Assembly (NCBI RefSeq): GCF_002222595.2 | Contig: NZ_CP022413.2 | Coordinates: 2,790,001-2,854,000, forward strand | Direction: 5' to 3' | Source: Blautia hansenii DSM 20583 | GTDB lineage: Bacteria > Bacillota > Clostridia > Lachnospirales > Lachnospiraceae | Length of the DNA stretch: 64,000 bases | Part shown: positions 25,358-34,133 of the stretch, one piece after another | Layout: each line of letters begins with the position of its first letter | How positions within the stretch are numbered: the stretch's first letter is position 1 | Program-made: the position numbers and the translations under genes | Notes under the pieces: model-generated | The model's input: only the letters and a program-made list of their open reading frames with translations | What the model was told of the DNA's origin: nothing | Database searches by the model: none

Positions 25358-26386
25358 ATGGGACAATTTAAAGTTTATAACAGCTTTCCGGAGGAATTTA
25401 CCTTTATTTCTAATTCTTTTCTGGATTTTTATATGCCGTCCGCTAATGGAGAATTTGTTAAAATTTATCTCTATCTTCTGCGTCACGCATCCGGAAAAGG
25501 AACTGCATTAAATTTATCCTCTATCGCTGATGCTTTTAATTGTACAGAGGCAGATATTCAGAGAGCTCTCCGCTACTGGAAAAACTGCGGTGTGCTGGAC
25601 ATTGTTTTTGACGGAAACGGAAATCTGAGGGAAATTGTATTTCATTCTCCAAAGGAAAAGCAAGCTTCGCTCAATGAAACTGCAGTCACTGCGGAAAAAA
25701 CAGTATCCGCCGATTTTTCACTTACACCGGATAAAGTCAAAGAGCTGAAAAATAACAGTGAAGTGCGGCAGCTTCTGTTCATTGCGGAACAATATCTGGG
25801 AAAAAATCTTTCCCCTACCGATATGCAGACTTTACTCTATTTATATGACGAGGTAAAGCTTTCTTCAGACCTGCTGGAATACCTGATTGAATATTGCGTG
25901 TCTAAGGGCAGCACCAGTATGGCATATATTAAGAAGGTGGGGCTTGCTTGGGCAGAGCAGAATATTACCACCGTCACCGAAGCAAAAGAGGAAACAAACC
26001 TCTATAACAAAAATTATTTTACTATATTAAGAGCTTTTGGTATTAAAAACCGAAATCCTCTGGATAAGGAAATCCAATACATGAATTTATGGCTGAACCA
26101 GTATGGATTTACGCTGGAAATTATCTCCGAAGCATGTAATCGCACAGTTCTTGCAACGGGAAAAGCAAGCTTTTCTTATGCTGACAGTATTTTAGAAAGC
26201 TGGTTTAAAAAGGGGGTTCATCATTTATCTGATATCGATGCTTTAGACCAGAGCTTCCAGCAGAAAAAGGCTGCCAAAACTACGGCATCCAAACCTCAGC
26301 CTGCTCCGTCAAAGAATAAATTTAACAATTTCCATCAGCGAAATTACAACATGGCAGAGCTTGAAAAACAACTTCTGAACAAATAA
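25358..26386 (+). CDS. DnaD-domain replication initiation protein
   Basis: A 342-residue primosome-type protein. The N-terminal winged helix (EFVKIYLYLLRHASGKGTALNLSSIADAFNCTEADIQRALRYWKNCGVLDIVFD) resembles DnaD/DnaB N-domains. There are two later regions like the DnaD C-terminal DNA-binding domain: around residues 145-205 (LFIAEQYLGKNLSPTDMQTLLYLYDEVKLSSDLLEYLIEYC) and around 230-290 (LRAFGIKNRNPLDKEIQYMNLWLNQYGFTLEIISEACNRT). It probably recruits the helicase loader encoded 17 bp downstream. AAGGAAG precedes the ATG. Confidence 0.88.
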   Translation: MGQFKVYNSFPEEFTFISNSFLDFYMPSANGEFVKIYLYLLRHASGKGTALNLSSIADAFNCTEADIQRALRYWKNCGVLDIVFDGNGNLREIVFHSPKEKQASLNETAVTAEKTVSADFSLTPDKVKELKNNSEVRQLLFIAEQYLGKNLSPTDMQTLLYLYDEVKLSSDLLEYLIEYCVSKGSTSMAYIKKVGLAWAEQNITTVTEAKEETNLYNKNYFTILRAFGIKNRNPLDKEIQYMNLWLNQYGFTLEIISEACNRTVLATGKASFSYADSILESWFKKGVHHLSDIDALDQSFQQKKAAKTTASKPQPAPSKNKFNNFHQRNYNMAELEKQLLNK

Positions 26387-26402
26387 GGTAAGGAGATTTA
26401 CT

Positions 26403-27389
26403 GTGTCACTTAAAAACTTTCAATATGACGCACTTATGCGCAGCTATAATCAAAAGCAGCTTCTTCATAAGCATGAACAAAGTGAACGAATTGCACAGGC
26501 AGAAGAAAAAATGCCCAGACTGGCAGAAATCCGCAAGGAAATTGCGGCTCTTGGACTTTTAAAAGCCCGCATTGTCCTTGGCGCTGTAAAAGAGGAGGAC
26601 TTTAATCTTTCTGAAAAAATACAGCAGCTTTCCAAGGAACGTGCAGCAATTCTTGCACAAAACGGTTATCCTAAGGATTATCTGGATATGCACTATGACT
26701 GTCCTCTTTGCAAGGATACCGGCTACATCGGTTCTGAAAAATGTGCCTGCTTCCAAAAGGCTGCCGTTGATTTACTGTATACCCAGTCTAATATCCGAAG
26801 CATCTTGAACACAGAGAATTTCAGTCATTTTTCTTTTGATTATTATTCTTCTGATTTTACAGATGCTTCCAGCGGAATTACTTCTTTAGACTCTGCGAAA
26901 AATGCTTATGAAAAATCATGGGATTTTATTGACGACTTCCCCTCTGGCAATAATCTCCTTATTTACGGAGATACCGGTGTGGGAAAGACTTATCTTACCC
27001 ACTGTATTGCAAAAGAACTTTTAGACCGTTCTTTTTTTGTTTTATATTTTACTTCTTTCGATTTATTTGATTTGTTGTCTAAAAATGCCTTTGAAAAGGA
27101 CGCAGAAGCCGCCGATATGGCACAATTTGTTTTCGACTGTGATTTGCTCATTATTGATGACTTAGGCACAGAGCTTACCAACAGCTTTATTTCTTCTCAG
27201 CTCTTTTGCTGCATCAATGAGCGAATTATCAATAAAAAATCAACTGTTATTTCTACCAATCTTACTATGGAAGATTTTCTGGATACCTATTCAGAAAGAA
27301 CCTTTTCCAGAGTCACCAGCAAATACACCCTGCTGAAGCTGGTCGGAAATGACATAAGAATTCAAAAAAGACTTTTAGGAGGAAAATGA
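26403..27389 (+). CDS. DnaC/DnaI-like helicase loader ATPase
   Basis: A 328-residue AAA+ protein starting with GTG at 26403 after AAGGAG. A cysteine cluster CPLCKDTGYIGSEKCAC (near residue 99) is typical of DnaI-type loaders. The ATPase has Walker A GDTGVGKT, Walker B LLIIDDLGTE, sensor I STNL and an arginine-finger region ERTFSRV. It loads the replicative helicase on DNA together with the DnaD-like protein. Its stop overlaps prs by 4 bp. Confidence 0.9.
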   Translation: MSLKNFQYDALMRSYNQKQLLHKHEQSERIAQAEEKMPRLAEIRKEIAALGLLKARIVLGAVKEEDFNLSEKIQQLSKERAAILAQNGYPKDYLDMHYDCPLCKDTGYIGSEKCACFQKAAVDLLYTQSNIRSILNTENFSHFSFDYYSSDFTDASSGITSLDSAKNAYEKSWDFIDDFPSGNNLLIYGDTGVGKTYLTHCIAKELLDRSFFVLYFTSFDLFDLLSKNAFEKDAEAADMAQFVFDCDLLIIDDLGTELTNSFISSQLFCCINERIINKKSTVISTNLTMEDFLDTYSERTFSRVTSKYTLLKLVGNDIRIQKRLLGGK

Positions 27390-28585
27390 AAATGTCACCA
27401 ATGCCACCAAAAACTGCAACCCCTTTAGATTCCCTTCCTGTGGGACGTCTTGGTATTATTCCGTTAAAAAGCTGTGAAAAGCTGGGAAACAAGGTAAACG
27501 ATTACATTGTGAACTGGAGAAAAGACCGAGACCATCAGGAAAAAAATGACCTGAAATTTGAAGGCTATCAAAGAGAGTCCTATTTAGTAAATGCACAGAC
27601 TCCTCGTTTTGGCTCAGGAGAAGCCAAAGGTGTTCTGGGTGAGTCAGTACGTGGTGATGACCTTTACCTCATGGTAGATGTATGTAACCATTCCCTTACT
27701 TACAAGGTTTGCGGACAGGAAAACCACATGTCACCGGATGACCATTTTCAGGATTTAAAGAGAATTATCGCTGCCGTAGGAGGAAAAGCCCGCAGAGTAA
27801 ACGTAATTATGCCGTTTCTCTATGAAAGCCGCCAGCACAAAAGAACAGGCAGAGAGTCTTTAGACTGCGCTCTGGCGCTTCAGGAGCTGACTAATATGGG
27901 TGTAGACAACATCATTACTTTTGACGCTCACGACCCTCGTGTACAGAATGCAATCCCTCGCCACGGCTTTGAAACAGTTCAGCCGGCTTACCAGTTTATC
28001 AAAGGACTGTTTCGTGCAGAGCCTGATTTGGCTGTTGACAGCAACCATTTAATGGTTATCAGCCCTGATGCAGGCGGTACGGGACGTGCGATTTACCTTG
28101 CAAATGTACTTGGCGTAGATATGGGTATGTTCTATAAACGCCGTGATTATTCCACAATCATAGACGGAAGAAACCCTATTGTTGCTCACGAGTTCTTAGG
28201 CGCTGACGTTTCCGGAAAAAACATGATTATCATCGATGATATGATTTCCTCCGGTGACAGTATGTTAGAGGTAGCTGCACTCCTGAAACAAAGAGGCGCT
28301 GCGAAAATCTTTATGTGCTCCACTTTTGGTCTTTTCACCAACGGTTTGGAAAGATTTGACAAGGCTTACAAGGAAGGTACTTTTGACCGTCTGCTCACTA
28401 CCAATCTGGTATACCAGACAGATGAGCTGTTGGAAAAACCTTATTATGTAAACTGTGATATGAGTAAATATATTGCCTTAATTATTGATACTTTAAATCA
28501 TGACGGTTCTATCAGCAAACTTTTGAACCCTGTTGAACGTATCAATAAACTCCTGAAAAAACATAGCGAAAGTCTGAAAAAATAA
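27386..28585 (+). CDS. prs: Ribose-phosphate pyrophosphokinase, long variant
   Basis: A 399-residue PRPP synthase, about 80 residues longer than the common 315. Recognisable sites are FDAHDPRV (179-186, the DxHxxxxQ-like region), VISPDAGGTGRA and the PRPP loop IIIDDMISSGDS (281-292). The flexible loop reads MPFLYESRQHKRTGRESL in place of PYYxYARQDRK, as in a divergent clostridial form. The extra length is mostly an N-terminal extension and a tail. ATGs at 27386 and 27392 are both possible; the AGGAGG at 27382 region is better spaced for the latter. Confidence 0.88.
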   Translation: MKMSPMPPKTATPLDSLPVGRLGIIPLKSCEKLGNKVNDYIVNWRKDRDHQEKNDLKFEGYQRESYLVNAQTPRFGSGEAKGVLGESVRGDDLYLMVDVCNHSLTYKVCGQENHMSPDDHFQDLKRIIAAVGGKARRVNVIMPFLYESRQHKRTGRESLDCALALQELTNMGVDNIITFDAHDPRVQNAIPRHGFETVQPAYQFIKGLFRAEPDLAVDSNHLMVISPDAGGTGRAIYLANVLGVDMGMFYKRRDYSTIIDGRNPIVAHEFLGADVSGKNMIIIDDMISSGDSMLEVAALLKQRGAAKIFMCSTFGLFTNGLERFDKAYKEGTFDRLLTTNLVYQTDELLEKPYYVNCDMSKYIALIIDTLNHDGSISKLLNPVERINKLLKKHSESLKK

Positions 28586-28594
28586 AATCTTATC

Positions 28595-28623
28595 TTGAAA
28601 TTAACAGATTTTAGGATTATAAT
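28595..28623 (+). promoter_or_regulatory. Promoter of the small membrane protein gene
   Basis: TTGAAA (28595-28600) and TATAAT (28618-28623) with a 17-bp spacer, 45 bp before the start codon. Confidence 0.65.
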
Positions 28624-28667
28624 AAAAGAAAAAGTTCATATATTTTTCAGCGTCAGGAGGTGCCACT

Positions 28668-28886
28668 ATGAAAGATAAATTTATCCCTATTTTAAGTGTT
28701 TGTACTGCGTTATTTGCAATTTTGTATGCCGGCTATGTTTATCAGGTTACACAGGATATCAGCCTTGTAACTGTGGTTTTGTTAATTGCTGGTCTGGCAC
28801 CTGCAATTCATACGGCATGGAATTATGTGAAGATTAAAATGGAAGAATATGAAAATACACATTTTAAACATCATTATCATTGCTAA
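28668..28886 (+). CDS. Small two-helix membrane protein
   Basis: A 72-residue protein with two hydrophobic helices (PILSVCTALFAILYAGYVYQV and ISLVTVVLLIAGLAPAIHTAW) and a charged tail ending HFKHHYHC. AGGAGGTG lies 8 bp upstream of the ATG, a strong ribosome site, and it has its own promoter and terminator. No family recognised. Confidence 0.75.
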   Translation: MKDKFIPILSVCTALFAILYAGYVYQVTQDISLVTVVLLIAGLAPAIHTAWNYVKIKMEEYENTHFKHHYHC

Positions 28887-28931
28887 TTTTTTCTTCATAC
28901 TATATCGGAGTCAACACCTCCTTTCTAACAG

Positions 28932-28965
28932 AAAAGAGCCTCGGCTGTATTGCCGGGGCTCTTTT
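28932..28965. terminator. Bidirectional terminator between convergent genes
   Basis: AAAAGAGCC (28932-28940) and GGCTCTTTT (28957-28965) pair around a loop that itself contains CGGC/GCCG. The A/T ends let it work in both directions. The stop codon of the YhaN-like gene lies at its edge. Confidence 0.8.
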
Positions 28966-30431
28966 CATGAAAGCTTTGATAAAGAGAAAGGTATTCCTGC
29001 CTTCTCTAAAGCCTGTATTTCCCGTTTATTGCTGCTGAATAAGATTACCTGAGATTTCCTTTGACTAATATATTTCAAAGCCTGTATCAGGCGTTTTTCG
29101 TCATACATGGCAAAAGTCTCATCAAGAATAAGAGGAAGCTCCTCCTCCTGACATAAGATTGTACCGCATGCCAGCCGAAGCGCCAAATAGACCTGTTCTG
29201 CTGTTCCGTAACTCACCTGATAAAGCTGAAGGTATTTTTCTCCTGTATCCAGATAAATTTCAAAATTTTCTGTCAAAAGAACTCTTTTATATTTCCCTCC
29301 TGTTATCTGTGCAAAAATTTCTGAGATTTCATCTTGTAGTTTTTGACCTGTAAGCTTCTGAAGATTTCCTGCTGCCTCTTTTATCTTAGCTTCTGCAATA
29401 GAAACAGCCTGTATTTCCTTGCGTATTTTTTCTATTGTATCATAATCATGCTTTCTCTCTGCTGCTGCTTCTTTCAGATTTTCAAGCTTCATTTGCCGCT
29501 CCTGAAGGCTTTCTTTTAAAAGTCTTCTCCGTTCTTCTGTTTTAGCTTTTTTCGCAGCTTGCTGCTCCCTTTTCCTTTTTTGTGACAACAGATAGGACAG
29601 TCCAAAATACATTCCCAACAGCAAAAGCGGGAGTACAATCGCCATTATCGGGCTTTTCCAAACCCATACGCCCAACACTGCTCCGACTAAAAGTAATATT
29701 GCCAAAAGAATGATTTTTCCTTTTCCCCTCTCTTGTACTTCTCTTGCAGAAGCATCCCCTGAAAGCTTCTCTTTTAATTTTCTCTGAATATTTTCTATTT
29801 CCTCTTCCTCAAGATGAATTTTTAAAGCACTTTCCCTCTCCTGCTTTTCCTTTTCTGCAAGAGCTTCCCTCTCCTTTTGCTCCAACTCTTTCCTGCGCTT
29901 CTTTAAAATCTCCACTGCCTGTTCCGGATGAAAGCGAAAGTCTCCTGTCCCCTGAAATTCAGACAGGTAATCACGGATTTCTTTTAAAAGTCCCTCTTCC
30001 GTCCGGCTTTTTGCCTGTCCGACAGAAACTGTATTTTCATAAACATTCTCTGTAATGCCTCCCAGAAGCATGTCCAAATCTCCATGCTCCACGGAAAGCA
30101 TCTCTCCGTCTGTTTTACAGACAAGAATAGGCGCTTTTGCAAATTTTCCGAAGCCTCTTTCCAGACGAAACGTTCTTTCTCCACAGGTAAACACCATACT
30201 GCCTTCATACCAGTTCCCGTTTTCCCATGGCATATAGCGGCTGTAAATATCTGTCTTGGAAGCTTTTCCTCTGCCTCTTTTCATGCCAAACAGCATACTT
30301 TGAAGAAATACGTGAATAGTGGACTTTCCGCTTTCATTCTCGCCGAAAAGAATGTTTATTCCTTCTTTTAGCTCAATTTCTTTTCCTTGAAATTTTCCAA
30401 AGTTCTTTAAAATCAGACGATTGATAATCAT
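28965..30431 (-). CDS. YhaN-like AAA ATPase (SbcC/RecF type), short form
   Basis: A 488-residue SMC-like ATPase. The N-terminus IINRLILKNFGKFQGKEIELKEGINILFGENESGKST holds Walker A (30-38). Coiled-coil segments lie at about 165-225 and 290-355. Two hydrophobic helices at about 240-285 (KIILLAILLLVGAVLGVWVW and IMAIVLPLLLLGMYFGLSYL) sit between them. Walker B is LPLILDETFAMYDEKR. YhaN relatives are about twice as long, so the coiled coil is strongly shortened. It overlaps the YhaO-like nuclease gene by 4 bp; the pair likely forms an SbcCD/Mre11-Rad50-like DNA-end complex, here probably membrane-attached. Confidence 0.85.
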   Translation of the reverse strand: MIINRLILKNFGKFQGKEIELKEGINILFGENESGKSTIHVFLQSMLFGMKRGRGKASKTDIYSRYMPWENGNWYEGSMVFTCGERTFRLERGFGKFAKAPILVCKTDGEMLSVEHGDLDMLLGGITENVYENTVSVGQAKSRTEEGLLKEIRDYLSEFQGTGDFRFHPEQAVEILKKRRKELEQKEREALAEKEKQERESALKIHLEEEEIENIQRKLKEKLSGDASAREVQERGKGKIILLAILLLVGAVLGVWVWKSPIMAIVLPLLLLGMYFGLSYLLSQKRKREQQAAKKAKTEERRRLLKESLQERQMKLENLKEAAAERKHDYDTIEKIRKEIQAVSIAEAKIKEAAGNLQKLTGQKLQDEISEIFAQITGGKYKRVLLTENFEIYLDTGEKYLQLYQVSYGTAEQVYLALRLACGTILCQEEELPLILDETFAMYDEKRLIQALKYISQRKSQVILFSSNKREIQALEKAGIPFSLSKLS

Positions 30432-31492
30432 AATAGCTCCTCCCCTGACTCTAAAAGCGCCTCTACGCCATATTGAAATGCCTTTTCCATTTCTTCTGTA
30501 CGCTCTTCCTTCTCAAATAATGCAAGATATGCCTCCATAATACTGCCCTTATAATTTTCCTTTAGCTGTTCCTTGGAATATGCCATTGTGGTCTTATCTT
30601 CTATCTCTCTGACATTCCCCAGCTTATAAAAAGCATCTGTAAAAAATTCTGTATGGACAGGCTTTTTCCCTTCCAAAAGAATGGTATAAAGATGCTCCTC
30701 TCCCTGTTCCCCAATAGTTTTCCGTATTTCATTTTCTAAAGAAAACTGTGTGGTATCTTTTCCTACCTGTATGGAAACAGTTCTATATTCCCTTATAGAT
30801 GAAGATACAAACTCTGTGTAAATTTCCTTTTTTCGGATTTCTCCTTTTATATAACCGTGAGCGCCTGTCTCATTTTTATCAAGAGGCTCTAAAGAGCCTG
30901 CATAAATCACTTTATTCTTCTGTAAAACCTGCGGTTTGTGAATGTGCCCCAACGCTACATAATCAAAGGGTGTATACAAAAACGTATCCCCTGAAATGGG
31001 AATATGCGTTTCGTCTCCTCCGTGAGCCAGCAAAATATTCACAGGCATAGGAGAAGAAGAAATTTGCATCTGATTATATCTTGCCTCTAAAATTTCTCTG
31101 CTATGGTAGCTGAAACCATATACTCGAACACCCAAATCAGCAAAATCCACATGGGAAAGCTCTTCCTTAGAAAGCCAGAAAACGTTTTTTGCCCATGAAA
31201 TCTTTTTATAAAAGGAATTTTCCTTTATGTAATCGTGATTTCCTGCAATGAGAACAATTTTAGTATTGGGAATAGATGCAAAGAGAGCGTTTACTTCTTT
31301 TAATTCTTTTAACAAAGGCTGTCTGTGGAATAAATCTCCCGCAATGAGAAACAGACCGACATTTTCTCTGCCGGCCTGCCTGATAACATTTTGAAAACTT
31401 TCCCAAATTTCCCTGCCTCTGTCATAACTCCAAGGGAAGCCTTTATCCGGCGTTGCCCCCAGATGTACATCTGCTATATGGAAAAATTTCAT
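30428..31492 (-). CDS. YhaO-like DNA repair exonuclease (calcineurin-type metallophosphoesterase)
   Basis: A 354-residue Mre11/SbcD-type phosphoesterase. Metal-binding motifs are seen in order: HIADVHLG, LIAGDLFHRQ, IAGNHD, LLAHGGDE and LGHIHKPQ. A C-terminal capping region follows. It is translationally coupled to the YhaN-like ATPase gene, matching the yhaO-yhaN pair of Bacillus. Confidence 0.9.
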   Translation of the reverse strand: MKFFHIADVHLGATPDKGFPWSYDRGREIWESFQNVIRQAGRENVGLFLIAGDLFHRQPLLKELKEVNALFASIPNTKIVLIAGNHDYIKENSFYKKISWAKNVFWLSKEELSHVDFADLGVRVYGFSYHSREILEARYNQMQISSSPMPVNILLAHGGDETHIPISGDTFLYTPFDYVALGHIHKPQVLQKNKVIYAGSLEPLDKNETGAHGYIKGEIRKKEIYTEFVSSSIREYRTVSIQVGKDTTQFSLENEIRKTIGEQGEEHLYTILLEGKKPVHTEFFTDAFYKLGNVREIEDKTTMAYSKEQLKENYKGSIMEAYLALFEKEERTEEMEKAFQYGVEALLESGEELL

Positions 31493-31501
31493 AATACTCC
31501 T

Positions 31502-32893
31502 TTATAATTCACAGTTGTTTACAGTTCTTGGGAACGGAATAACGTCACGAATGTTCTGCATACCTGTTAAGTACATAACACATCTTTCAAATCCCAGTCC
31601 AAAACCGGAATGACGAGTAGAACCATATTTACGCAAATCCAGATAAAATCCGTAATCTTCTTCGTTTAAGTTCATTTCTTTCATTCTTTGGCTTAATTTT
31701 TCGTAAGAGTCCTCTCTCTGACTTCCTCCGATGATTTCACCAATTCCCGGAACAAGGCAGTCCATAGCTGCAACTGTTTTTCCATCCTCGTTCTGTTTCA
31801 TGTAGAAAGCTTTGATTTCCTTTGGATAATCTGTAACAAATACAGGGCGTTTGTAAACCTGCTCTGTTAAATATCTTTCATGTTCTGTCTGTAAATCACA
31901 GCCCCAGTATACTTTATAGTCAAACTTGTCGTTTGCCTTTTCCAGAATTTCAATGGCTTCTGTATAAGTAACGTGTCCGAACTCGGAATTTAATACGTTG
32001 TTCAATCTGTCTAAAAGTCCTTTATCTACGAAAGAGTTAAAGAAGTTCATTTCTTCCGGTGCGTTTTCCAGAACGTAACGGATAACATATTTCAGCATGG
32101 ACTCTGCCAGCGCCATATTGTCATCTAAATCTGAAAATGCCATTTCCGGCTCAATCATCCAAAATTCTGCTGCGTGACGTGTTGTGTTGGAGTTTTCTGC
32201 ACGGAAAGTAGGTCCGAAAGTATAGATGTTACGGAATGCCTGTGCAAAAGTTTCTCCGTTTAACTGTCCGCTTACTGTAAGGTTTGTAGGTTTTTTGAAG
32301 AAATCCTGTGAAAAATCCACTTTTCCCTCTTCTGTTTTCGGAATGTCATTTAAGTCCATGGTTGTAACCTGGAACATTTCTCCCGCACCTTCACAGTCGC
32401 TTCCTGTAATCAATGGTGTGTGCACATATACAAATCCCTGTTCCTGAAAGAACTGATGAATAGCATAAGCAATTAAAGAACGCACTCTGAATACCGCCTG
32501 AAAAGTATTTGTTCTCGGTCTTAAATGAGAGATTGTTCTTAAATATTCCATGGAGTGGCGTTTTTTCTGCAACGGATAGTCTGCTGCTGAATCACCCTCT
32601 ACCATAATCTCTGTTGCCTGAATTTCAAAAGGCTGTTTAGCCTGTGGTGTTGCAACTAAAGTTCCCTTTACTACGATAGCTGCACCTACATTCAATTTTG
32701 AGATTGCCTGAAAGTTTTCCATTGTATCATGGTATACAACCTGTAAGGTTTCAAAAAAGCTTCCGTCATGAAGCACAATAAATCCGAATGTTTTAGAGTC
32801 ACGGACACTTCTTACCCAACCGCCCACAGTAACTTCTTTATCCAGATATTCTTCTCTGTTTCTGTAAATCTCTTTTACTGTTGTTAACTGCAT
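31502..32893 (-). CDS. asnS: Asparaginyl-tRNA synthetase
   Basis: A 463-residue class II synthetase. It has an N-terminal OB-fold ([25 protein letters not shown]), motif 2 [22 protein letters not shown] and motif 3 [15 protein letters not shown]. The AspS/AsnS split is made from TRHAAEFWM and the overall length. No T-box leader is seen in the 100 bp upstream. Confidence 0.97.
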   Translation of the reverse strand: MQLTTVKEIYRNREEYLDKEVTVGGWVRSVRDSKTFGFIVLHDGSFFETLQVVYHDTMENFQAISKLNVGAAIVVKGTLVATPQAKQPFEIQATEIMVEGDSAADYPLQKKRHSMEYLRTISHLRPRTNTFQAVFRVRSLIAYAIHQFFQEQGFVYVHTPLITGSDCEGAGEMFQVTTMDLNDIPKTEEGKVDFSQDFFKKPTNLTVSGQLNGETFAQAFRNIYTFGPTFRAENSNTTRHAAEFWMIEPEMAFSDLDDNMALAESMLKYVIRYVLENAPEEMNFFNSFVDKGLLDRLNNVLNSEFGHVTYTEAIEILEKANDKFDYKVYWGCDLQTEHERYLTEQVYKRPVFVTDYPKEIKAFYMKQNEDGKTVAAMDCLVPGIGEIIGGSQREDSYEKLSQRMKEMNLNEEDYGFYLDLRKYGSTRHSGFGLGFERCVMYLTGMQNIRDVIPFPRTVNNCEL

Positions 32894-32997
32894 ATCTTTA
32901 TCTCCTTCTTATCAATCCGTATGCTAAAAAGCTTTGCAATTTCCTTATAGTATATCTCATTGCCCTGTTCAGTGCAAGGCTAAAAAGGATGGAACAG

Positions 32998-34116
32998 CTA
33001 TTTTAAGTTCTCCGGATTGAGACATTCCAGCTCAGGAACTACAAATCTTCCGTCTTTACGAACCAGAACATCATCAAAATAGATTTCTCCTCCGCCGTAT
33101 TCCGGTCTCTGAATTAACACCAAATCCCAGTGAATGGCTGAATGATTGCCGTTTGGCGCATCATTTTCATAGCATCTGCCCGGTGTAATATGGATAGAGC
33201 CCTGAATTTTCTCATCAAAAAGTGTATCCTTCATAGGATTTAATACGTAAGGATTTACTCCGATGGCAAATTCCCCTACATAACGTGCTCCTTCATCAAT
33301 GTCAAATACTTTGTTAATTCTCTCTGTGTCATTGGCTGTTGCCTTAATAATCTTACCGTCCTTAAATTCCAGACAGATATTTTCATAAGTAAAGCCCTGA
33401 AATGCGGATGGTGTATTGTAGGACAGGGTTCCGTTTATAGAGTCTCTTACCGGGGCTGTAAACACTTCACCGTCAGGAATGTTACATTCCCCGCTGCACG
33501 GAACAACCGGAATATCTTTAATGGAGAAGGTCAGGTCTGTTCCCGGTCCTGTAATGCGCACCTTATCTGTCTTTTCCATATATTTTACAAGAGGTTCCAT
33601 AGCCTTTGCCATCTTGCCGTAGTCCAAAGTACATACATCAAAGTAGAAATCTTCAAAGGCCTCCAGACTTGTGTTGGAAAGCTGTGCCATAGAAGCATTT
33701 GGATATCTCAAAACAACCCATTTTGTCTTTGGCACACGGATGTTTCCATGAACCGGTGTGCTGTAATACTGCTCATAAAGATTTAATTTTTCAGCCGGAA
33801 CATCAGACTTTTCAGATACGTTATCGCCTCCGCGAATACCAATGTAGCAATCCATCTGAGACATTTCCTGTCCGTCAACTTCTGCCATAAGCTGAAGCTG
33901 CTCTTTTGTGCAGTGCAGAAGCATTTCTCTTTCTACCTGTGCATCTGTAAAATGTGGAAACGGAATTCCCCCTGCCTCATATACTTCTTTTATCAGCTGT
34001 CTTGCCAGCGCCTTTGTTTCATATCCCACGTAATGAATATAAACTTTTTCTCCTTTTTGAACTCTGCAAGAATGGTTTACTAATACTTTTGCTAATTTTT
34101 TAATTCTTTCATCCAT
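32998..34116 (-). CDS. M29-family aminopeptidase (AmpS/AmpT type)
   Basis: A 372-residue metallo-aminopeptidase of the thermophilic-peptidase family. Typical segments include RIKKLAKVLVNHSCRVQKGEKVYIHYVGYET, ITGPGTDLTFSIKDI, CNIPDGEVFTAPVRDSINGTL, IGEFAIGVNP-like GEFAIGVNPYV and NGNHSAIHWDLVLIQRPE. It removes N-terminal residues from peptides in the cytoplasm using two metal ions (E, H and D ligands within these motifs). Confidence 0.93.
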   Translation of the reverse strand: MDERIKKLAKVLVNHSCRVQKGEKVYIHYVGYETKALARQLIKEVYEAGGIPFPHFTDAQVEREMLLHCTKEQLQLMAEVDGQEMSQMDCYIGIRGGDNVSEKSDVPAEKLNLYEQYYSTPVHGNIRVPKTKWVVLRYPNASMAQLSNTSLEAFEDFYFDVCTLDYGKMAKAMEPLVKYMEKTDKVRITGPGTDLTFSIKDIPVVPCSGECNIPDGEVFTAPVRDSINGTLSYNTPSAFQGFTYENICLEFKDGKIIKATANDTERINKVFDIDEGARYVGEFAIGVNPYVLNPMKDTLFDEKIQGSIHITPGRCYENDAPNGNHSAIHWDLVLIQRPEYGGGEIYFDDVLVRKDGRFVVPELECLNPENLK

Positions 34117-34133
34117 AATTTTTTCCCTTTCTT

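Noticed and set aside
32894..32997. T-box leader before asnS
   Set aside because: No T-box sequence or specifier hairpin is visible and the gap is too short.
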